64,000 nucleotides of DNA from contig SNVD02004835.1 in the NCBI GenBank assembly GCA_013180625.2, forward strand, positions 147,518 to 211,517, written 5' to 3'. This document shows positions 59,904-64,000 of this stretch, piece by piece. Every line of letters begins with the position of its first letter. Positions within the stretch are counted from its first letter, which is position 1. Made by a program: the position numbers and the translations under genes. A model generated the notes under the pieces. It searched no databases, had not been told where the DNA came from, and worked only from the letters and a program-made list of their open reading frames with translations. The DNA is from Boswellia sacra (Eukaryota > Streptophyta > Magnoliopsida > Sapindales > Burseraceae).

Positions 59904-60279
59904 AACCTAATGAACGACAAGTCTGGTTACAATTCCATCTAGCACATTTATAACATACTTGTAACCTTTTCGCTCTTCGCCTCTTGGCGTAGTAGCTCTG
60001 TCCCAGACCAGGCATGTATTTTGCGAGATTAATGTCCGGCTCACCGGACAATCTCACCTTGGCTTCGATAAGCCATCGAATATCCGCAGGCAGATTTAAG
60101 AGCATCAATACCCAAAGTCTAGTCATCCGTACTTTATAAATTTTAAACACAGCATTTTGAGGAAGTGAAGGAAAATACTTACGAAGGTTCGACAGAAAGA
60201 TATCGGCATCCATTGAAGAAGAGAAAAGGAGAGTTATTACCGATAATGCGATGAGTTTGTTCTTCTCCCAGATATGCAC
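59863..60279 (-). CDS. Cysteine-rich basic ORF resembling a flexivirus nucleic-acid-binding protein
   Basis: 138 codons from 60279, or about 116 from an internal ATG at 60213 (MDADIFLSNLRKYFPSL). A hydrophobic stretch with LPADIRWLIEAKV is followed by a strongly basic run (YAKRRRAKR) and directly by a CX2CX4CX3C cluster (CYKCARWNCNQTC). That order, and the spacing of basic run to Cys cluster, is what small 3'-proximal nucleic-acid-binding proteins of Betaflexiviridae-type plant viruses (Carla_C4-like family) show. Those proteins bind nucleic acid and often weaken host RNA silencing. I see no in-frame stop, but nothing shows expression. Alternatives are a chance Cys-rich frame or an unknown host zinc-binding protein. 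It would be a captured viral fragment inside a retroelement. Confidence 0.5.
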   Translation of the reverse strand: MHIWEKNKLIALSVITLLFSSSMDADIFLSNLRKYFPSLPQNAVFKIYKVRMTRLWVLMLLNLPADIRWLIEAKVRLSGEPDINLAKYMPGLGQSYYAKRRRAKRLQVCYKCARWNCNQTCRSLGFASRNREDKTFIY

Positions 60280-60600
60280 GTTTCAAACCTTCAGGCAATG
60301 GTTTCAGATCCCCTTTGGATGTTTCCTCAAGCTGTTGCACAAATGAATTCGAAGTACGGACTGATCAAATTAAACAAAAGGAAGGAAAAGAAAAAAGCAG
60401 AAACGAAACTAAAGACACATAAAAGAGATAACAACACCCTAGCAAACAACATCAAAAACAAGTCAAAAAATATAAAAACAAATGGACAGATGGGCAATAG
60501 GATAAAACCTGATCCAATTTGATGGCCTATGCAAGGAATCTCCCTCGATACACAAAAAATCGATCATTTATTTAAACTCATTTTATTTTTTCTTTTTTTT
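60280..60600 (-). other. Junction region between truncated pol and the inserted ORFs
   Basis: No recognisable protein. A-rich on the plus strand (60370-60490). The boundary between gypsy pol similarity (ending near 60620) and foreign sequence (from about 60280) lies here. Confidence 0.45.
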
Positions 60601-60609
60601 TTTCAAAAA

Positions 60610-61140
60610 CATTGGGTTGCTCCCAATAAGCGCTTGGTTTTAACGTCCTCAGCCTGACTTTGGTTCCATCATGGGAGGATCCAATTTCTGTTGTGCTTCT
60701 CTAATGGGCTTGGATCCCTCTTCTAACAAGATACGGTCAATGCATATGATGGGCCTTGGATTTCAACAATTGTCCACTCAATAGCTATTTTGTGATCTGT
60801 AAGTATTCGGACGAGTTTTTCTTATTGTATTCGTGCAAGGCCCATTTCCATTGTAACTCGCAAAGTATCATTCTCACCCAAGAATCCATAATTCAAATGA
60901 TCTGGAAGTGACTTAAGCTCCAAGGTATTGGCTTTCATCACAGAAGGAAGAAGTTTCTCATTAGATAAGGCAATTCAATGTACGAAACATCATACCTATT
61001 TGTGGTGATAGCTATAGTCTCATCCAAGCTTGTCACAGCTTCCTCCACTTCTTTAGCCACTTGTATCAGCTTTCTTGGTTCTTTGAAACTTTCTATCCTT
61101 ATGTGTTCACTAATAGCAACATCCACTCCATTCTTGCGAG
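60610..61140 (-). pseudogene. Protease-RT linker and RT start of the Athila-like element, truncated
   Basis: Minus-strand pieces in shifting frames. ELPYLMRNFF and SLDETIAITTNRYDVSYI (60960-61150) come first. LELKSLPDHLNYGFLGEN and ARIQ follow near 60840-60930, and LLEEGSKPIREAQQKLDPPM near 60650-60720. The last is the phrase that opens RT in Athila-type gypsy elements. No RT catalytic motif follows, so pol is deleted or replaced at this point. Confidence 0.72.
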
Positions 61141-61626
61141 TTAACTCAAACATTGTTGTGGCAAATAATCAATAACGTCAACTGCAAAAACAGAATGTAA
61201 GTCATTAGAGTACCTCATTTCCTCAAAAATATTAAAACATATCACCTTGCCATCAAACTCTATGTTCAATGTGCCATCATGAACATCAATCTTGGTTTCT
61301 AGGCAGTTTTTCAAGAATGGTCTCCCTAAAAGAATCGGTGTTGGATTAGGGGATGTCTCATCCTCCATTTCAAGAACATAAAAGTCTGCTGGAAATACCA
61401 ATTGATTCACCTTCACAAGCACATCTTCCACAACTCCCTTGGGATATGCATTAGAACGATCAGCAAGTTGAATGATAATACCAGTTTCCGCAAGGGGTCC
61501 AAGATTCAAGGAAACATAAATAGAATATGGCATGACATTAATAGATGCTCCTAAATCTAACATAGCTCTTTCAAACTTGGTATTACCAATGGTGCATGGA
61601 ATGGTGAACGTACCTGATCTTTGCAT
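61141..61626 (-). CDS. Athila-like retroelement aspartic protease region
   Basis: 161 codons. GTFTIPCTIGNTKFERAMLD, then the active-site phrase LDLGASINVMPYS, QLADRS, and ILLGRPFLKN with the hydrophobic-hydrophobic-Gly motif of retropepsins. It would process the element's polyprotein. The frame is open, but upstream junctions with gag are broken. Same orientation as gag and LOG. Confidence 0.85.
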   Translation of the reverse strand: MQRSGTFTIPCTIGNTKFERAMLDLGASINVMPYSIYVSLNLGPLAETGIIIQLADRSNAYPKGVVEDVLVKVNQLVFPADFYVLEMEDETSPNPTPILLGRPFLKNCLETKIDVHDGTLNIEFDGKVICFNIFEEMRYSNDLHSVFAVDVIDYLPQQCLS

Positions 61627-61903
61627 TTCGGAGAAATTTTTCTTTGCAATACAGCTGAAACATTTTCCCCCACGCTTACCTTCTCATTTCCTTTCAACTT
61701 TCTCTTGTTGGTGCATAACTCCTTCAGAAATTTGTATAACGAGGTACTTGCGCGATAAAATCCAGAAGTGGTACATTTACCCTCGATTTTGCCAAAAAGT
61801 TTCTTAAAAAAAAAAAAAAAAGATTTTCTGTTCTTGTTTCCTCCTTCTTCGATTTTGCAAATCACTAGGAAAAAGTGAGGAGTAACATATGAAGTACTGG
61901 GAG
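61557..61903 (-). pseudogene. gag-protease junction, degenerate
   Basis: The minus-strand frame contains FYRASTSLYKFLKELCTNKR, the spacer that precedes the protease in Athila-type gag-pol, with a poly-A tract (61807-61821) and frame changes. Not separately functional. Confidence 0.55.
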
Positions 61904-62725
61904 TTAATAGGATTTACCTGAGAAGTCAATGTTTTGGTTCATGGGTGGATGTGGTGTCATCTCCTTCATCAGTTTTGTGATTTTCCCGGTAAGACATCTA
62001 ATTGCTCTCCACTTTGCAAAGTTTATCGCACTAGCAAGTCTCGCTGGATTGATCACCGTTTGACAAGATAATTCTTCTGAGCCTTGGCCCTCGAATTTGC
62101 TCATGCTAGTGGCCAATTGTCCCATTTGATTTGGCAGGTTTTGGATACTTGCCCCAGTTTCCTGCTGGAATTGCATTGTGTTAGTGGCAAGTGCATTAAC
62201 AATATCTTCGAGAGACATAACTGAGTTTTGCGAAGTTGGTTGCGGTGCTGGATGTGCCATTGGTGGTGGTTGCATTTGAAATGGTTGCTGCACTCTAGGT
62301 TGATTGAAACTTTGTGGCCGATTTGGTATCACATTTGGAGTGATTGGTTGATGATTCCAGTAACTGAAATTATGTTGATCTTCCCATCCAGCATTGTAAG
62401 TGCTAGAGAAAGGATAATACCATTGCCTCGTTTGTCCTGGAAATCCACCCATGGCATTGGCTTGTTCCATATATTCTTCTTGTAAAGTTGGATACATGTC
62501 GATTGGATGCTCCATCGTAGAATATTTCCCACATTCATAAGATTTTTGTATATCTCCTACAGCCATGTTTTCCACAAGAGAGGTTAGCTCAGAAAGTTGT
62601 TGTTCAATGTTCGGAGTGCTTACCTCATTTACTCTCCATGGTACTTGGGGCTCAAATCCGCTACTGAATTGATAGAAGTTTACTGCCATGTTGTCTAAAC
62701 ACAAACAATCAGAAAAGAAAAACAA
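61904..62725 (-). pseudogene. C-terminal part of Athila-like gag
   Basis: 273 codons. A decayed zinc knuckle (ECGKYSTMEHPIDMYPTLQE) is followed by NAMGGFPGQTRQWYYPFS, a Pro/Gln-rich stretch (QPFQMQPPPMAHPAPQPTSQ), and the conserved LEDIVNALATNTMQFQQETG and SIQNLPNQMGQLATSMSKFE. The N-terminal capsid domain that should precede this is missing: the ORF starts only about 55 bases after the PBS, so several hundred codons have been lost. Confidence 0.82.
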
Positions 62726-62778
62726 AGAAAATATGAATCAACAATGAAAACAAAATAACAAATGAATTAGAAAATCAA

Positions 62779-62796
62779 TCCCCGGCAACGGCGCCA
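62779..62796 (-). other. Primer-binding site of the LOG-carrying element
   Basis: Minus strand TGGCGCCGTTGCCGGGGA, six bases from the 5' LTR end. This PBS is shared by many Athila/Tat-type plant gypsy elements. Confidence 0.9.
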
Positions 62797-62802
62797 AAAA
62801 CT

Positions 62803-64000
62803 TGATGCGTTCGAAACTAGCAAGTATACTAGTCGCACAAGTAATAAAGTGATGAGTAAGATATCATTCCCACGAGGATTGATTCTAATTGAATTTGTTA
62901 TTCGAAAGCCAAAACAGAATAAATGGGGGGTTTTGTTGATTGATTAACTAAACTCAAATCGAAAGCAAATGAAGAATAATACAATGCAAAGTTAAATCAA
63001 TTGAGAGATACACAATGAAAGAAATCTGGTTAAGGGTTCTTTCTCTGCCACAAGATATGAATTTGTGAATTAACATAGAATTGTAATCCAATTACAGCAT
63101 TGAAGTTATCAACCGTAGATAACAACAAGTTCTGTTATCCCAATCTTTCCTTACTTTGTTGTTAAATAAAATAGGCTCTTTACTTAATCTCTATCCATTA
63201 AACAACCTAGAACAGCTCTCTAAATTTAATTCAATGGATGCATTATGAAAAGAAAGACAGGTTGATCTAAGCAATAAACACACAAGCTCGGATTATTTAA
63301 CTTAGGATATATTCTCCAAATGCAATCTCTGATCACAATTTTGCTACTAATGATTAGAAATTCAAGACAATTACGGATCAATTTTTCTAGTCTAGCAATA
63401 GACAATATCCAGATTATATTCAGTTGGCCACCCAAATACAATCCAGCAAGCAATCATAAGCATTAGACATGGGAAAATACAAGCAACTTCAATTAGAAAA
63501 TTGGATAACAACTTCTTGCACAATTAACTCACAAAAATCATATCATGGGCTTTGAAATCACCCTCAACCAATTCAGATTCAGTTACACATGTTTAAGAAC
63601 GTGGTAAATACAATACAACATGGAGACATTCCAGAAAATGAAAGGGAAGGGAAAAACTTAGCAAATTTGATGTAATTCTCTTTGGATTGGAGTTCTTCCT
63701 CTTTCCAAGCTTCCTTTCTCCTTCAAGAACTCCAAGAGATGAAAGAATTCCAGAGCAGCAGCCTCTACCACGTTCTCCCCTCTTCCAAGTTATGAAATAA
63801 AACCCTAAAATGTGTTTAAATACTCTGCTACAGTAACGTGCTACAGTGTCCCCGTATTATACATGCTACAGTGATGTGTGGAATTACATTTCTACACTTC
63901 TCACACTGTTTTGATTACAACTTTCGGTACACTGAAGGGATTCATAAACCGTAAATTTCTCCCAAAAGTAGACTTCGAGAGCTTTTCAACGGTATATGAT
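62803..64000 (-). repeat. 5' LTR of the LOG-carrying element, partial at the window edge
   Basis: Matches 55001-56190 over its visible 1198 bp. The remaining ~220 bp lie outside the window. Confidence 0.9.

Larger units (their letters stand above)
55001..64000 (-). mobile_element. Non-autonomous Athila-like Ty3/gypsy element carrying a LOG gene (runs past the window edge)
   Basis: Oriented right to left. The 5' LTR begins beyond 64000 and ends at 62803. Then come PBS (62779-62796), a C-terminal part of gag, protease, and a pol that breaks off at the start of RT. Two overlapping ORFs, a tandem repeat and a LOG ORF follow, then 2 kb of noncoding DNA, PPT (56418-56432) and the 3' LTR (56417-55001). 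No integrase, RNase H or RT catalytic region is present, so mobilisation would need a helper. The element interrupts a kinesin exon. The presumed 5-bp target duplication on this side is tgaag (54996-55000). The LTRs differ unevenly, about 3% in the first 165 bases and more further in, by eye. Confidence 0.88.

Noticed and set aside
1..64000. CRISPR arrays, rRNA, tRNA or bacterial operons
   Set aside because: None seen. The tandem repeats present lack spacer structure, and all gene content is plant nuclear. tRNA-like words occur only as retroelement primer-binding sites.

Overview
This is nuclear DNA from a flowering plant, probably a eudicot. It is AT-rich, with GT-AG introns, a family-1 (UGT74-type) glucosyltransferase cluster, plant lineages of Ty1/copia and Ty3/gypsy retrotransposons, and hAT, Mutator-like and CACTA DNA transposons. 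No bacterial operons, CRISPR arrays, rRNA or tRNA genes were seen. Most of the window is transposon layered on transposon.

Block 1 (about 1.5-23.6 kb) holds the only intact-looking host gene, a two-exon UGT74-like glucosyltransferase (2226-3790). Downstream lie a hAT element with a decayed transposase (4652-8247), an old Sirevirus-type copia element (9386-19173), and three elements with terminal inverted repeats (about 19.8-25.0 kb). Block 2 (about 32.9-43.1 kb) is a colinear paralogous copy of block 1. Its UGT74 gene (34141-35696) has lost one base in exon 1, and a ~660-bp sequence present once in block 1 has become a four-copy tandem array. Between the blocks sits a third UGT74 remnant (from 25845), split inside its QGHINP motif by a young chromodomain Ty3/gypsy element (25922-31588) flanked by a 4-bp direct repeat. 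A copia tail follows.

From 43.5 to 64 kb the window is a nest of gene-carrying elements. There is a minus-strand copia relic (43.5-45.5 kb) and a lone CACTA-type terminus (45557). A complete 4.9-kb CACTA element (46286-51216) carries broken pieces of TFIIE-alpha and ribosomal protein L10a. Unrecognised exon-like pieces and two exons of an ARK-type kinesin motor follow.

The kinesin exon is cut at 55001 by a minus-strand, Athila-like, non-autonomous gypsy element that runs off the right edge. It keeps LTRs, PBS, PPT, part of gag and the protease, but its polymerase stops at the start of RT. In place of the rest of pol it carries a full-length, intronless LOG-type cytokinin-activating enzyme ORF (58395-59045), an upstream G-box tandem repeat, and two overlapping ORFs. 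One of these resembles the cysteine-rich nucleic-acid-binding protein of flexivirus-type plant RNA viruses. This LOG-carrying retroelement is the most unusual object in the window.
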